A stretch of 49,234 bases of DNA from Klebsiella pneumoniae. GTDB taxonomy: Bacteria; Pseudomonadota; Gammaproteobacteria; Pseudomonadales; CAMAPQ01. Within the stretch, counting starts at the first letter, position 1. Each line of letters starts with the position of its first letter. The position numbers were made by a program, and so were the translations under genes. A model generated the notes under the pieces. The model did not search any database, had not been told where the DNA came from, and worked only from the letters and a program-made list of their open reading frames with translations. Below, in pieces: positions 33,172-42,548 of the stretch. Where the stretch lies: assembly GCA_945860125.1 (NCBI GenBank), contig CAMAPQ010000012.1:1-49234 (forward strand), in the 5' to 3' direction.

Positions 33172-33792
33172 ATGGACGAGCTATTTAGTTTTTCTTTTCC
33201 TTTGCAACTTGATTTGCTCCATGTAGCACTCATCATCACAGACGTAATTGTCACTATTTTTTTTCTTACCTTTTTCATGCGGGTTAAAAAACGCCATGCA
33301 GAAATAGCGGCAAAACTTTCTCCGTTAGAGCCTAATCTTGAAGATTCTAAAGAAAAAACTATTCAAGGAAAGGTAGTTGAGGCATCACACGGTGTGATTG
33401 CTATTTCTCAGGATGCCACTCAAATAATTGCACTCTTTCAAAAAGAAGCACGGCTTGTTGATTTTTTCTCTCAGTCTATTGAAGGTGTTTCAGATGCAGA
33501 TGTGGCCAGTGCTGCACGTGTTATTCATGCCGGCGGCCAAAAAGTGTTTAAAGATTATATTCATATTGAGCCTATTCGTTCAGAAGAAGAAGAGTCAAAT
33601 ATAACAGTGCAGGCTGGTTTTAATCCGCAAGAGGTTCGCTTGGTTGGACGCGTAACAGGCAGCGCGCCATTTAAAGGCGTTTTAGTCCATCGTGGTTGGC
33701 GCGTGAAAAAAATGACGTTACCTCAAGTTGTCTCCGGAGTTGTTTCCGGAAATGAGTGTCATGTTATTGCCCCTGCTGAAGTAGAAATTTAA
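33172..33792 (+). CDS. DUF2760 protein, first gene of an Hsp70-pair operon
   Basis: A 206-residue protein with one N-terminal membrane segment (about 18-37, H-V-A-L-I-I-T-D-V-I-V-T-I-F-F) and a soluble DUF2760-like domain (about 65-206; L-F-Q-K-E-A-R-L-V-D-F near 93, and H-R-G-W-R-V near 179). GGGGG lies 5 to 9 bases before the ATG. It is followed closely by two Hsp70-like genes, an arrangement I know for DUF2760. The role is not established. The anchor suggests the Hsp70 pair works at the inner membrane. Confidence 0.8.
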   Translation: MDELFSFSFPLQLDLLHVALIITDVIVTIFFLTFFMRVKKRHAEIAAKLSPLEPNLEDSKEKTIQGKVVEASHGVIAISQDATQIIALFQKEARLVDFFSQSIEGVSDADVASAARVIHAGGQKVFKDYIHIEPIRSEEEESNITVQAGFNPQEVRLVGRVTGSAPFKGVLVHRGWRVKKMTLPQVVSGVVSGNECHVIAPAEVEI

Positions 33793-33823
33793 TGCGGTGG
33801 ATTTAAAAATAGGAGAGAAGTCA

Positions 33824-35743
33824 GTGGCTTTATTTAAAGATAAATCAGCGGATAAAATCAAACAAAAAGAGCGTGATTCAGAGCATCAGTTAGAAACTAA
33901 TAGTGTGGTTGTACCACGTTACAGTATTGGGATTGATCTTGGCACCACTAACTCTGTTATGTCTTATGTGGATCTACAAAGTGATGTTTTATCATTAAAT
34001 CATGAAGTGGTTGCTATCTCTCAGTTAACAGAAGCGGGTAAATTAGAAGATAAATATCAGTTACCTTCTTTTTTGTATTCAGCACATGAAGACGAATTTG
34101 CCGAGCAAGATCTCAAATTATTATGGGATGACTCAAGTGCGCAAGGATGGATTACAGGTGAGTGGCCGCGTCAGTTAGGGGCTAAAACGCCCATGCGTCT
34201 TGTTTCAAGCGTAAAAAGTTGGTTGTGTCAGGCTAATGTTGATCCTCATAGTAAGTTTTTGCCTTTACAAAGTCCTGAAGATGTTGAAAAAGTTTCTCCT
34301 GTTCGCGCCTCCACTTTTTACTTGCAACATCTTGCCTCTGCTTGGAATCACCAGTTTTCTGATTTTCCCATTGAACAACAAGAAGTGGTTGTCACTATTC
34401 CTGCCTCATTTGATCCGCTTGCCCGTGAATTAACGGTTAAAGCGATTCAGGATGCAGGTATTAGTCGCTTTTCATTGCTTGAAGAGCCTCAATCTGCTGT
34501 TTATAGTTGGATTGCAAAAAATGGCGAAAGCTGGCGAAAACAGCTAAAAATAGGCGATGTTTTACTGGTGATTGATATCGGCGGCGGCACAACTGATCTT
34601 TCCTTGCTCACCGTTAAAGAAGAGGGTGGTACAGTTGAGTTGCATCGTTTGGCCGTAGGAGATCATCTTTTGCTCGGGGGCGATAATATGGATTTGGCGC
34701 TCGCTATTAAGCTGCAAAATAAACTCATGATGGAAGGGCAAACACTACAAACTTGGCAAGTATTAGGGCTTCAGCATGCCTGTCGTTTAGCAAAAGAAAA
34801 GCTTCTAAATGACCCACAAATGGAAAGTATTCCGATTGTCGTGCCAAGTCGTGGTTCTAAGTTAATGGGCGCCACATTAAAAATAGCTTTGACGCAAGAA
34901 GATGTTCTGGGCACTTTAGTAGAAGGCTTTTTCCCTGAAGTAGGGTTTGATGAAATGCCAAAGCAAGGCGTGCGCAGTGCGCTCGCAAAAGTGGCGCTTA
35001 ATTATGCTCAGGATGCCGCAATTACAAGACATCTTGCCGCATTTCTTGTGAAGCATCGCACCGCTTTACTTGGTGTTAATGCAGATCAGTCGCCAAGTTT
35101 CTTGCCCCCTTCGGTAATCCTTTTAAATGGTGGTGTTTTTAAAGCTAAACCATTGGTTGATCGCGTGATGCTGATTATCAACCGTTGGTTAGAAACATCA
35201 GGCTTGCCTTCTGCTTCTTTATTGGAAGGCGCTGATTTAGATCTCGCCGTTTCTAAAGGTGCCAGTTATTTTGGTTTTGTGCGTCAGGGTAAAGGGGTTC
35301 GTATTCGAGGGGGGGTTGCAAGCAGTTATTATCTTGGTATTGAAAGTTCTTTGCCTGCTGTTCCTGGGTTTACACCGCCGATTAGTGCGCTTTGTCTTGC
35401 GCCTTTTGGTATGGAAGAAGGCGGGCAAGTTAGTATTCCTGATCAAGTTTTTGCTTTGGCTATTGGTGAGCCTGCACAGTTTCGTTTTTTTGGTTCTAAA
35501 ACACGAAGAACAGATGAGACAGGCGTGTTGCTTGAAAGCTGGCAGGAAGGCGAGTTAGAAGAGTTGCCGCCGGTTGAAATTGTGCTTGAAGATAAAGACG
35601 CTAAACCGGGTGATCGCGTGAATGTGTGTTTGAATGCCTACGTCACTGAAATTGGCACCGTTGAAGTTGAGGCAGTATCTGTCGCCGAGCCTGCTAAGCA
35701 TTGGAAAGTTTCTTTTGATGTGCGAGATCGTGGGCATATATAA
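33824..35743 (+). CDS. Hsp70-like ATPase, first of a pair
   Basis: A 639-residue actin/Hsp70-fold protein. Phosphate 1 motif I-G-I-D-L-G-T-T-N near residue 35, phosphate 2 motif V-I-D-I-G-G-G-T-T-D-L near 249, and I-P-A-S-F-D near 192 are intact. It is not DnaK: the substrate-binding half is shorter and diverged, and no DnaJ or GrpE lies nearby. The GTG at 33824 is chosen because AGGAG lies 8 bases upstream; an in-frame GTG at 33797 would add nine residues and begin 4 bases after the previous gene. It sits between DUF2760 and a second, larger Hsp70-like protein that starts 6 bases after it. Confidence 0.87.
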   Translation: MALFKDKSADKIKQKERDSEHQLETNSVVVPRYSIGIDLGTTNSVMSYVDLQSDVLSLNHEVVAISQLTEAGKLEDKYQLPSFLYSAHEDEFAEQDLKLLWDDSSAQGWITGEWPRQLGAKTPMRLVSSVKSWLCQANVDPHSKFLPLQSPEDVEKVSPVRASTFYLQHLASAWNHQFSDFPIEQQEVVVTIPASFDPLARELTVKAIQDAGISRFSLLEEPQSAVYSWIAKNGESWRKQLKIGDVLLVIDIGGGTTDLSLLTVKEEGGTVELHRLAVGDHLLLGGDNMDLALAIKLQNKLMMEGQTLQTWQVLGLQHACRLAKEKLLNDPQMESIPIVVPSRGSKLMGATLKIALTQEDVLGTLVEGFFPEVGFDEMPKQGVRSALAKVALNYAQDAAITRHLAAFLVKHRTALLGVNADQSPSFLPPSVILLNGGVFKAKPLVDRVMLIINRWLETSGLPSASLLEGADLDLAVSKGASYFGFVRQGKGVRIRGGVASSYYLGIESSLPAVPGFTPPISALCLAPFGMEEGGQVSIPDQVFALAIGEPAQFRFFGSKTRRTDETGVLLESWQEGELEELPPVEIVLEDKDAKPGDRVNVCLNAYVTEIGTVEVEAVSVAEPAKHWKVSFDVRDRGHI

Positions 35744-35749
35744 GCGGTT

Positions 35750-38569
35750 ATGAAACAGTCAAAGTATATTGTCGGCATTGATTTAGGCACAACGCATACC
35801 GTTGTTGCCTATGCACTGATTGAAAATTCCCATCAGCGTACACTTTGGCAGATTCCTCAATGGACAGAATATAGTCAAATCGAGCGTTTGCCTTATTTGC
35901 CGAGCTTTCGCTATCATCCTGCACCAGAAGAGTGGTCGCCAGCGGCGTTAACGCTACCGTGGATCGTAACGCCTGTATTGGGTGAGATAGACGTTGTTAT
36001 TATTGGCGAGTGGGCGCGTGCGCTTCAAAGGAAATCACCTGAGCGTACAATAAGCTGCGCAAAGAGTTGGCTCTCTTCTCCATTTGTAGACCGTGTCGCT
36101 GCTATTTTACCTTGGGGTGATCAAGCGGATATTCCCCAGGTTTCGCCTGTTGTGGCGAGCGCAAGTTATCTTGCTTATTTACGCGATGCTTGGAATGCTG
36201 ATTTTCAAGATAATCCTTTTGAGCAGCAGCAATTAGTTTTAACAATTCCTGCCTCTTTTGATGAAGTTGCACGGGCTTTGACGCTAGAAGCTGTCCAGCT
36301 AGCAGGCTTTAGTCATGTGCGTTTATTAGAGGAGCCGCAGGCTGTTTTTTATGATTGGATTGCAACTCACCATGAAACCGCAACTTCATTGCTTAGCACT
36401 AAAAACCGCGTGCTTGTCTGTGATGTGGGAGGGGGCACAACAGATTTTAGCCTCATTAATATTATTCATGAAAATGATGATATTCAATTCGAGCGTGTTG
36501 CTGTTGGCGATCATCTTTTACTGGGCGGGGATAACTTAGATCATGCGCTGGTATATCATGTGTTACATGACAAACTTAAAGATAAAGCGGGGATCAAACT
36601 TTCCACGCCTCGTTTTAATCAGTGGTTATCAACGGTAAGACATGCAAAAGAAATTTTGTTAAGTGAATCGGCCCCAGAAAGTTTTAAGGTTTCTGTGTTA
36701 GGTGCTGGTACGAATCTATTTAAAAGCTTGCAGTCTTGTGTATTAGCAAAAGAAGAAGTACAAAAATTATTGTTGGCGGGTTTTTTCCCAAAAGTTGACA
36801 TTAATTCAAATCCTATTCAGAAAAAAGCGGCATTAACCGATTTAAATTTACGTTTTGCTGAAGATCCTGCGATTACACGGCATTTAGCTTATTTTTTGCG
36901 TGCGCATTTATCAGCTGAAGCCGCTCATTCATTACCTGATGTTTTGTTGTTAAATGGCGGTGTATTTAAGAGCCCTCTTTTAGTAAATCAAATGAAGATG
37001 GTTCTCAATCATTGGTGTAGCGAAGAAATTACTTTATTAACGAATGATAAGCCTGATTCAGCAGTTGCTTTTGGTGCTGTTGCTTTTGGCCTTTCAAAAT
37101 TAGGCTTGGGTAAAGTGATTGGAGGCGGTACAGCGCGCTCTTATTTTTTGCTTGTTGAAAATGAGCGTGAATCTGAAAGTAAAGAGGGTGCAAAAGCTGC
37201 CATTTGCGTTTTACCAAAAGGCACTGATTTTGGCAAACCTATTCAAATAGGTAAGCGATTTTCCTTAAGAATAGGAACCTTGGTTCGTTTTAATCTTCTT
37301 TATTCGTTGAGTGATGAAATAAATAAAGTGGGTGATCTTGTCTCTTATGCATCTGATGGTCAGTTTGTTTTATTGCCCCCTTTAGTGACAACCATTTCTT
37401 CCGAGGAGCAGGCAGCAACTCAATATATAGAACAAAAAAAAGAAGTTTTAGTTGATTTAATATTTGAGCTAACGGAAATCGGTTCTTTACGTATGTCGTG
37501 CATTGCGCTTGAGTCTCCTTATCAGCAATGGACTTTTTCATTTGATTTAAAAAATCTTAAAAATAACACGGCTGTAAAAGACGTAGCAGAGATTGTTCGT
37601 GAAGAAGAGGCGTTATTACCTATTTTCTGGCCAAGTATTGTTGATGAAGTTGAGGATGTATTTGGTAAGGGGAATAAAAGCGTAGATGCAAATAAAATTA
37701 AAACGTTTAAAAATTTCCTTGAGAAAAAAATGGGCCCTCGCAACCAATGGCATAGTTTAGTTGCGAGAAGTTTGGCTGACTTATTAATTGAAAAAATAAA
37801 AAATAGAAGAAGAAGCGATTTGCATGAAAGAGTTTGGCTAAATGTTGTCGGTTTTTGTTTAAGACCTGGTATGGGTTATCGTGGCGATGAGGCGCGAATT
37901 AGAAAATTATGGGATCTATTTAGTGAGGGATTGCAGTACGCAAAAGAAACTCAGAATTGGTCTGAATGGTGGGTTTTTTGGCGTCGTTTAGTAGGCGGTT
38001 TGAGTGAGTCACAACAGGCCGACCTTTTGAATGAAATTAAGCCTGATATTTTAAATGAACGCACAAAAGCAGCAGAGCCGAGAAAAAAATCATTTGAGGA
38101 TATTTTAAGATTGGCAGGCAGCCTTGAGAAAGTAACGTTACACGATAAAATCAGGCTTGTAGATCATCTTCAGGCTAAACTTGCTAGAAGTATTGATTCT
38201 GCGTCTTTATGGTGGGTAATGGGTCGATTAGTTAATCGTGTACTATTTTATGGCAGTGTTGACTATGTCATTCCGAAAGAAAAAGCAGAGCAAATATTGG
38301 CATGGATGCTAACGTTTGATTGGCAGAAACTAAAAAGTTTGCAAATTACGGCTGCGCTTCTAGCCAGAAACGCTGGTAACACTGAAATTGATTTGCCTAT
38401 TGAGTTACGCCAGCGTGTGTTAGCTGAGCTTGAAAAGGCAAAAGCGCCTAAGGAATGGATTCAAATGCTAACGGAAACAAGTCAATTATCAAAAGAAACG
38501 TGGGATATATTTTATGGTGAAGCCCTGCCTCAGGGTTTACTCTTGTTAGAGGATTTGCATGCAAAATAG
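35750..38569 (+). CDS. Hsp70-like ATPase with long C-terminal domain (DUF3731-type)
   Basis: A 939-residue protein. Residues 1-600 follow the same Hsp70 plan as the preceding gene (V-G-I-D-L-G-T-T-H near 8, V-C-D-V-G-G-G-T-T-D-F near 222, L-L-N-G-G-V-F near 403). About 340 more residues form a helix-rich, Trp- and Arg-rich domain (W-W-V-F-W-R-R-L-V-G-G near 741) of the DUF3731 kind. The two Hsp70 genes resemble each other enough to suggest an old duplication, with the extra domain specific to this one. The end overlaps the start of the MipA-like gene by 11 bases, so that outer-membrane protein is probably cotranslated and may be a client. Confidence 0.87.
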   Translation: MKQSKYIVGIDLGTTHTVVAYALIENSHQRTLWQIPQWTEYSQIERLPYLPSFRYHPAPEEWSPAALTLPWIVTPVLGEIDVVIIGEWARALQRKSPERTISCAKSWLSSPFVDRVAAILPWGDQADIPQVSPVVASASYLAYLRDAWNADFQDNPFEQQQLVLTIPASFDEVARALTLEAVQLAGFSHVRLLEEPQAVFYDWIATHHETATSLLSTKNRVLVCDVGGGTTDFSLINIIHENDDIQFERVAVGDHLLLGGDNLDHALVYHVLHDKLKDKAGIKLSTPRFNQWLSTVRHAKEILLSESAPESFKVSVLGAGTNLFKSLQSCVLAKEEVQKLLLAGFFPKVDINSNPIQKKAALTDLNLRFAEDPAITRHLAYFLRAHLSAEAAHSLPDVLLLNGGVFKSPLLVNQMKMVLNHWCSEEITLLTNDKPDSAVAFGAVAFGLSKLGLGKVIGGGTARSYFLLVENERESESKEGAKAAICVLPKGTDFGKPIQIGKRFSLRIGTLVRFNLLYSLSDEINKVGDLVSYASDGQFVLLPPLVTTISSEEQAATQYIEQKKEVLVDLIFELTEIGSLRMSCIALESPYQQWTFSFDLKNLKNNTAVKDVAEIVREEEALLPIFWPSIVDEVEDVFGKGNKSVDANKIKTFKNFLEKKMGPRNQWHSLVARSLADLLIEKIKNRRRSDLHERVWLNVVGFCLRPGMGYRGDEARIRKLWDLFSEGLQYAKETQNWSEWWVFWRRLVGGLSESQQADLLNEIKPDILNERTKAAEPRKKSFEDILRLAGSLEKVTLHDKIRLVDHLQAKLARSIDSASLWWVMGRLVNRVLFYGSVDYVIPKEKAEQILAWMLTFDWQKLKSLQITAALLARNAGNTEIDLPIELRQRVLAELEKAKAPKEWIQMLTETSQLSKETWDIFYGEALPQGLLLLEDLHAK

Positions 38570-39467
38570 CAATAATGAGTCATTTTTTAGAGCGTATAAC
38601 TGCGCCTTTTATTTAATTCCTATATTTTTTATGGCTGCGTTTTGTGGATTATTTCCTGCTGTTACTTTAGCGGATGACAATGAAGCTGAGTGTCGTCATA
38701 AAAGCCATGCTGCATTAGATGATGCTCGATCATGCTGGGAGTTTGGGCTATTTTTTTTTACTGGAAGTTTGCCTGTTTATGAGGGTAGTGCTGATCGAAA
38801 ATATTTGAATTTGCTGTTGCCTTATTTTTTATATGAAGGCCCTGTTTTAAAGCTAAAAAAATCAGAGGCGGCGATCAACTGGTTTAAAACAGAGACGCTT
38901 TCGTTATCCTTAAGTGGTTATCTTTCTCCTAGCGTGAAAAGTGAGGAAAGTGCTAAGCGAGAAAACTTATCGGATCTTAAGGCAGTTGTCGAAGCGGGGC
39001 CTTCTCTTAAGTGGTATTTTGCAGGTAAGGCTTATAAAAACTGGGTGATAGAATTACCGCTTCGTTATGCTTTTACCTTGGAATCTAGCCCCCAACTGCT
39101 GGATTATGTTTTTAATCCAAAGCTAAGTTATAAGCTTGTTTTAGATCAGGCAGAATCTATGGCGACTTCTACTAGTGTAGATTTTTCTCTTGGTATGAAA
39201 GTTGTGGGTGCTGATTATGCAAATTTTTACTATGGTATTTCTGAGGATGTATTAAGCCCTTTTGGTTCTTATCAGGCAAAAGGTGGGTATGCGGGAAGTT
39301 ATCTTTCTGCCGGATGGAGCCGAAAACAAAAAGTATGGAGTTTTGGTGCTTATAGTCGAGTAACGCTGTTAGAAAAGGCGGCATTCATTGATAGTCCGCT
39401 GCTGGAAAATAAGGCTTCTTGGTTATTGGGTGCGTTTGTTTCTCGTGATTTATGGGTTTCTAACTAA
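38559..39467 (+). CDS. MipA/OmpV-like outer-membrane protein
   Basis: A 302-residue protein with an N-terminal signal region (hydrophobic at about 15-38, cut near L-A-D-D) and a beta-barrel of the MipA/OmpV type. Telltale parts are W-E-F-G-L-F...L-P-V-Y-E-G-S-A-D near residues 60-77 and the C-terminal strands ending R-D-L-W-V-S-N. MipA links murein enzymes in E. coli; many relatives have no known role. The gene starts 11 bases inside the second Hsp70-like gene, a strong hint of functional linkage. Confidence 0.78.
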   Translation: MQNSNNESFFRAYNCAFYLIPIFFMAAFCGLFPAVTLADDNEAECRHKSHAALDDARSCWEFGLFFFTGSLPVYEGSADRKYLNLLLPYFLYEGPVLKLKKSEAAINWFKTETLSLSLSGYLSPSVKSEESAKRENLSDLKAVVEAGPSLKWYFAGKAYKNWVIELPLRYAFTLESSPQLLDYVFNPKLSYKLVLDQAESMATSTSVDFSLGMKVVGADYANFYYGISEDVLSPFGSYQAKGGYAGSYLSAGWSRKQKVWSFGAYSRVTLLEKAAFIDSPLLENKASWLLGAFVSRDLWVSN

Positions 39468-39510
39468 CACAGCATAATAGAGGGTGCTATAACGATCATT
39501 TTTGTGTTAG
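39464..39510 (+). terminator. Possible terminator after the Hsp70 operon
   Basis: CTAACACA (39464-39471) pairs with TGTGTTAG (39503-39510), followed by TTTTG. The 31-base loop holds a minor AGCA/TGCT pairing. The T-run is short, so termination would be modest. Confidence 0.3.
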
Positions 39511-39589
39511 TTTTGTATCTAAGAAATAAAAATATGTTATTTTTTTAATTATATTTTTTCAGTATTTTTTAGGATATTTAGAGAGTTAT

Positions 39590-39898
39590 ATGTCAGATTT
39601 CATTCGTGCAGTAGGCTTAGTTCAGTCTGGTTTAATGCCTCAAAATGATGAGAAATCAGGCTTTTTAAGGGTTTCCGATGTTGATCCTATGGATATCATG
39701 CCGCATCTTCCTTATGTGGTATTTATGGGATCTTGTAGCCCAAGAGTTGCTTTTCATAATCATTTTGAGCGAGTGTCTGCTGAGTTAGTGAATGCTATTT
39801 TAGCAAGTCGCAGAAGGTTAGTGCGAGGCGTAGCAGAAACATCTAGATTAAAGAATGGGTTTTATCCTTTTTGTCGAGATCAATCTGAAGATTTTTAA
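39590..39898 (+). CDS. Hypothetical protein at the head of an envelope cluster
   Basis: A 102-residue soluble protein I do not recognise. It is helical in appearance, with a basic run R-R-R-L-V-R near residue 80 and single cysteines near 50 and 96. No signal peptide or membrane segment. The 120-base upstream gap is very AT-rich and could hold a promoter. A BNR-repeat protein follows after 25 bases. Confidence 0.55.
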   Translation: MSDFIRAVGLVQSGLMPQNDEKSGFLRVSDVDPMDIMPHLPYVVFMGSCSPRVAFHNHFERVSAELVNAILASRRRLVRGVAETSRLKNGFYPFCRDQSEDF

Positions 39899-39923
39899 TG
39901 GCTTTAACTAGGATTAGTGAGAA

Positions 39924-41087
39924 ATGGGTTTGCGGATAGGGAGTATCATCGTTCTTGTTTTGTTTTGTTTTGGCTTATACCGTACGGCAGAAAAATTTTT
40001 TCTTCCAAGTGCTTCTTTATTGTTGCCTCAGTCGGTAAATTCTGCTCTTTTAACCCCATCAAAAAATGAAACGGCACCTCTTTATATTGAGAGAGTTGTA
40101 TCAGTCCCAGGTTTAACAAAAGAAGTTCACGCGGCTAATATCGTTCAAGATAAACAAGGTCAGCTGCGTGCTTATTGGTATGGTGGTTCTAGGGAAGGCA
40201 GTCGTGATGTTTCACTTTATAGTGCTGAATTTAATGCGGAAGCGAATCGTTGGGATAAAGTCAAACCTTTACTTGATCGCAAAAAAACACAATATGCTCT
40301 AAAGCGTTATATTAAAAAGCTTGGCAATCCTGTCATTGTTAAAGATGCTCAAGATAGATTATGGATGTTTTTTGTTAGTGTTTCTGTTGGAGGTTGGGCA
40401 GGTAGTGCGATTAACTATATTATGTCGGAAGATAATGGTAATACTTGGAGTCCACCTAAAAGGTTTGTAGCCAGCCCTTTCTTAAATATTAGTACACTTG
40501 TTAAAGGCGCCCCCGTACTTTTTTCTAACAATGAAATTGGTTTGCCTGTGTATCATGAATTTATTGGCAAGTTTTCTTTTCTGTTAAAAATAGATTCGTT
40601 GGGACGAGTAACTGCAAGCCACAGAATTACAAAGGGACGTGAAACGATACAACCTATTTTTTTAACAAAAGATGCTCATCTTGTTCAGTCTTTTATGCGC
40701 TTTACGGGAAAGCAGCCCAATAAAATTATGTTTTCTCAATCTGAGGATGGGGGCGTTTCGTGGTCAAAACCTAAGAAAATTGATTTTCCTAATCCTAATT
40801 CTGCTATTGCAGGTTTATCAGTACAGAATAAATCACGATTATTAGTTTTCAATAATGCATTGTTACATCGAAATGTATTGTCTCTTGCTTATTCAACGGA
40901 TTTTGATCAGCCATGGACTATTATCCATAATTTTGAACATGAAAAAATTACGCCTAGTGACTATGGTTTTAGTTATCCTGCATTAATGCAAAGTTATGAT
41001 GGAAATGTTCATGTGCTTTATTCTTGGAAAAGAAAATATATAAAAGAAGTTGTCTTTAACCAAGCTTGGTTGAGAAGTCAGTTATGA
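39924..41087 (+). CDS. Membrane-anchored BNR-repeat (sialidase-like) protein
   Basis: A 387-residue protein with an N-terminal membrane anchor (about 5-20) and a six-bladed propeller of the BNR/neuraminidase-like type (COG4692-like). Two Asp-boxes are visible: S-E-D-N-G-N-T-W-S near residue 171 and S-E-D-G-G-V-S-W-S near 272, plus W-Y-G-G-S-R-E-G-S near 83. Bona fide sialidases carry an arginine triad; here candidate Arg residues exist but are not proven. It likely acts on an extracytoplasmic glycan. Its stop overlaps the next start (ATGA), coupling it to a membrane protein. Confidence 0.75.
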   Translation: MGLRIGSIIVLVLFCFGLYRTAEKFFLPSASLLLPQSVNSALLTPSKNETAPLYIERVVSVPGLTKEVHAANIVQDKQGQLRAYWYGGSREGSRDVSLYSAEFNAEANRWDKVKPLLDRKKTQYALKRYIKKLGNPVIVKDAQDRLWMFFVSVSVGGWAGSAINYIMSEDNGNTWSPPKRFVASPFLNISTLVKGAPVLFSNNEIGLPVYHEFIGKFSFLLKIDSLGRVTASHRITKGRETIQPIFLTKDAHLVQSFMRFTGKQPNKIMFSQSEDGGVSWSKPKKIDFPNPNSAIAGLSVQNKSRLLVFNNALLHRNVLSLAYSTDFDQPWTIIHNFEHEKITPSDYGFSYPALMQSYDGNVHVLYSWKRKYIKEVVFNQAWLRSQL

Positions 41088-41686
41088 TTGAATTTATGCA
41101 ATGGTTTTTCAGTGTTTTGGCAATATATTTATTATTTTTCACATTTTCTTTATGTGTAACAGCGCATCAATCAAAAACAGTAAAGTATTTTGTTTTAATT
41201 TTTACTGCAGTTCTTATTTGGCTGCCTTTAGGTCAGACGCCTACCTATTGGTACATTAGAGGATTTGTTGGTAATTTGAGTATTGGTTCAATGATGCTTT
41301 GCTCAGTACTTATTTTAAAGATGCTGTTTAATATTAATGTTGTAAATGGCAGCTCAAAAAATTTATTTTTTTATGCAGTTTTTATTTCAGGTTTATTTTT
41401 GTACCCTCTCTCTTTAGGTTTAAGTTATTTTGATCCTTACATTTTAGGTTTTCACCACTTTTATGCAGAATTTGTTATTGCAGTTATTGCAGTTATTACA
41501 GTGCTAAAACGTGTTTATTTTATTTCTATCTGGCTCACGTTATCTTATATTTTTTATCAGTTTCATCTTTTTGAATCTGATAATTTATGGGATTATTTAA
41601 TTGATCCTGTTGTTTTTTTGTTTGCAATGTTTTTTTCATTGCAAGCCATTAAAAATAAAATAAACAAAAAATCTTATGTTGCTTAG
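41084..41686 (+). CDS. Integral membrane protein, about six helices
   Basis: A 200-residue hydrophobic protein with roughly six membrane segments. I do not recognise the family. The ATG at 41084 overlaps the preceding stop codon (ATGA). A 9-base near-perfect triplet repeat (GTTATTGCA, GTTATTGCA, GTTATTACA; 41473-41499) encodes V-I-A-V-I-A-V-I-T in one helix. It is followed immediately by a second membrane protein gene. Confidence 0.65.
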   Translation: MIEFMQWFFSVLAIYLLFFTFSLCVTAHQSKTVKYFVLIFTAVLIWLPLGQTPTYWYIRGFVGNLSIGSMMLCSVLILKMLFNINVVNGSSKNLFFYAVFISGLFLYPLSLGLSYFDPYILGFHHFYAEFVIAVIAVITVLKRVYFISIWLTLSYIFYQFHLFESDNLWDYLIDPVVFLFAMFFSLQAIKNKINKKSYVA

Positions 41687-41708
41687 TTTTTTAAGGGGCA
41701 AAAAAAGC

Positions 41709-42401
41709 ATGTTTAAATTTTCTAGTGTTATTGAGAAAGTGGTTTTAATATATGTTGTATTACTGACGCTGCTAGGTTCTTTTCTCGCGATTTTTAATCA
41801 AGTCTATTTTGATTTGTCATTTTCAATTGAAGATGGTTTGCTGGAGTGGTTACAGTTTTTAGGTCTTGTAACAATTAGCGCTATTTGTTTTCGTCGTGTT
41901 TTTCTTTTAAGAAAAGAGCGATCAATTTTTTTTATTGCACTGACGTTCATCGTGGCTTGTTTTTTTGTTTTTGCCTCAGGCGAAGAAATTTCGTGGGGCC
42001 AAAGATTATTTGGTATTAAAAGCAGCGAATTTTTTGCCCAGAATAATGTTCAAGGTGAAACTAATTTGCATAACCTTATGGTGGGAAAAACAAAAATTAA
42101 TAAACTGATTTTTAGCTCAGGCTTAGCTTTTATTTTTACGCTTTATCTTGTCGTTATCACACCATTATATGTTCGATCTGCTTTAGTAAAGAAATGGGTT
42201 GATTATGCTGGCATTCCTATTCCTACGGCTTATCAAGTGCTTGGTTATATTTTCATTGTTGTACTAGTTGAGGGCATCGTTCATGCTTTTTCTGCGACAG
42301 GAAGAAGAGGCGAGCTGACGGAGTTTGCTGCAATTTATCTTGTAATGTTGAATGTCGCTTTTCCTGCAAACCCCCGTCTTTTTACAATAAACAAACAATA
42401 A
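41709..42401 (+). CDS. Integral membrane protein with G-E-E-I-S-W-G-Q-R motif
   Basis: A 230-residue protein with about six membrane helices. In its middle is S-G-E-E-I-S-W-G-Q-R-L-F-G, followed by N-V-Q-G-E-T-N-L-H-N-L, a motif pair I recall in an uncharacterised membrane family. The conserved acidic, Gln and His residues lie near a membrane face and look catalytic or metal-binding. ATG at 41709 is favoured by AGGGG about 10 bases upstream; ATG at 41676, inside the previous gene, is the alternative. Together with the two preceding genes it forms a coupled trio. Confidence 0.68.
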   Translation: MFKFSSVIEKVVLIYVVLLTLLGSFLAIFNQVYFDLSFSIEDGLLEWLQFLGLVTISAICFRRVFLLRKERSIFFIALTFIVACFFVFASGEEISWGQRLFGIKSSEFFAQNNVQGETNLHNLMVGKTKINKLIFSSGLAFIFTLYLVVITPLYVRSALVKKWVDYAGIPIPTAYQVLGYIFIVVLVEGIVHAFSATGRRGELTEFAAIYLVMLNVAFPANPRLFTINKQ

Positions 42402-42548
42402 GCGTCAAAACGCTACAAAAAAAGCGGGTGTCACTGTTTTTGTATTCTTTAATCGTTTTATAATCCGCATAGAAGCTGTTTTTTGGCATAAGTTAGAAGC
42501 AGAAGGGTTTTAGCATAATAAAAAAGTAGATAAATTAAGGAATAAAAT

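Noticed and set aside
42402-42420. AGCGTCAAAACGCT hairpin after the membrane protein gene, considered as a terminator.
   Set aside because: It is followed by ACAAAAAAA rather than a T-run on the plus strand, and the stem is only five pairs.
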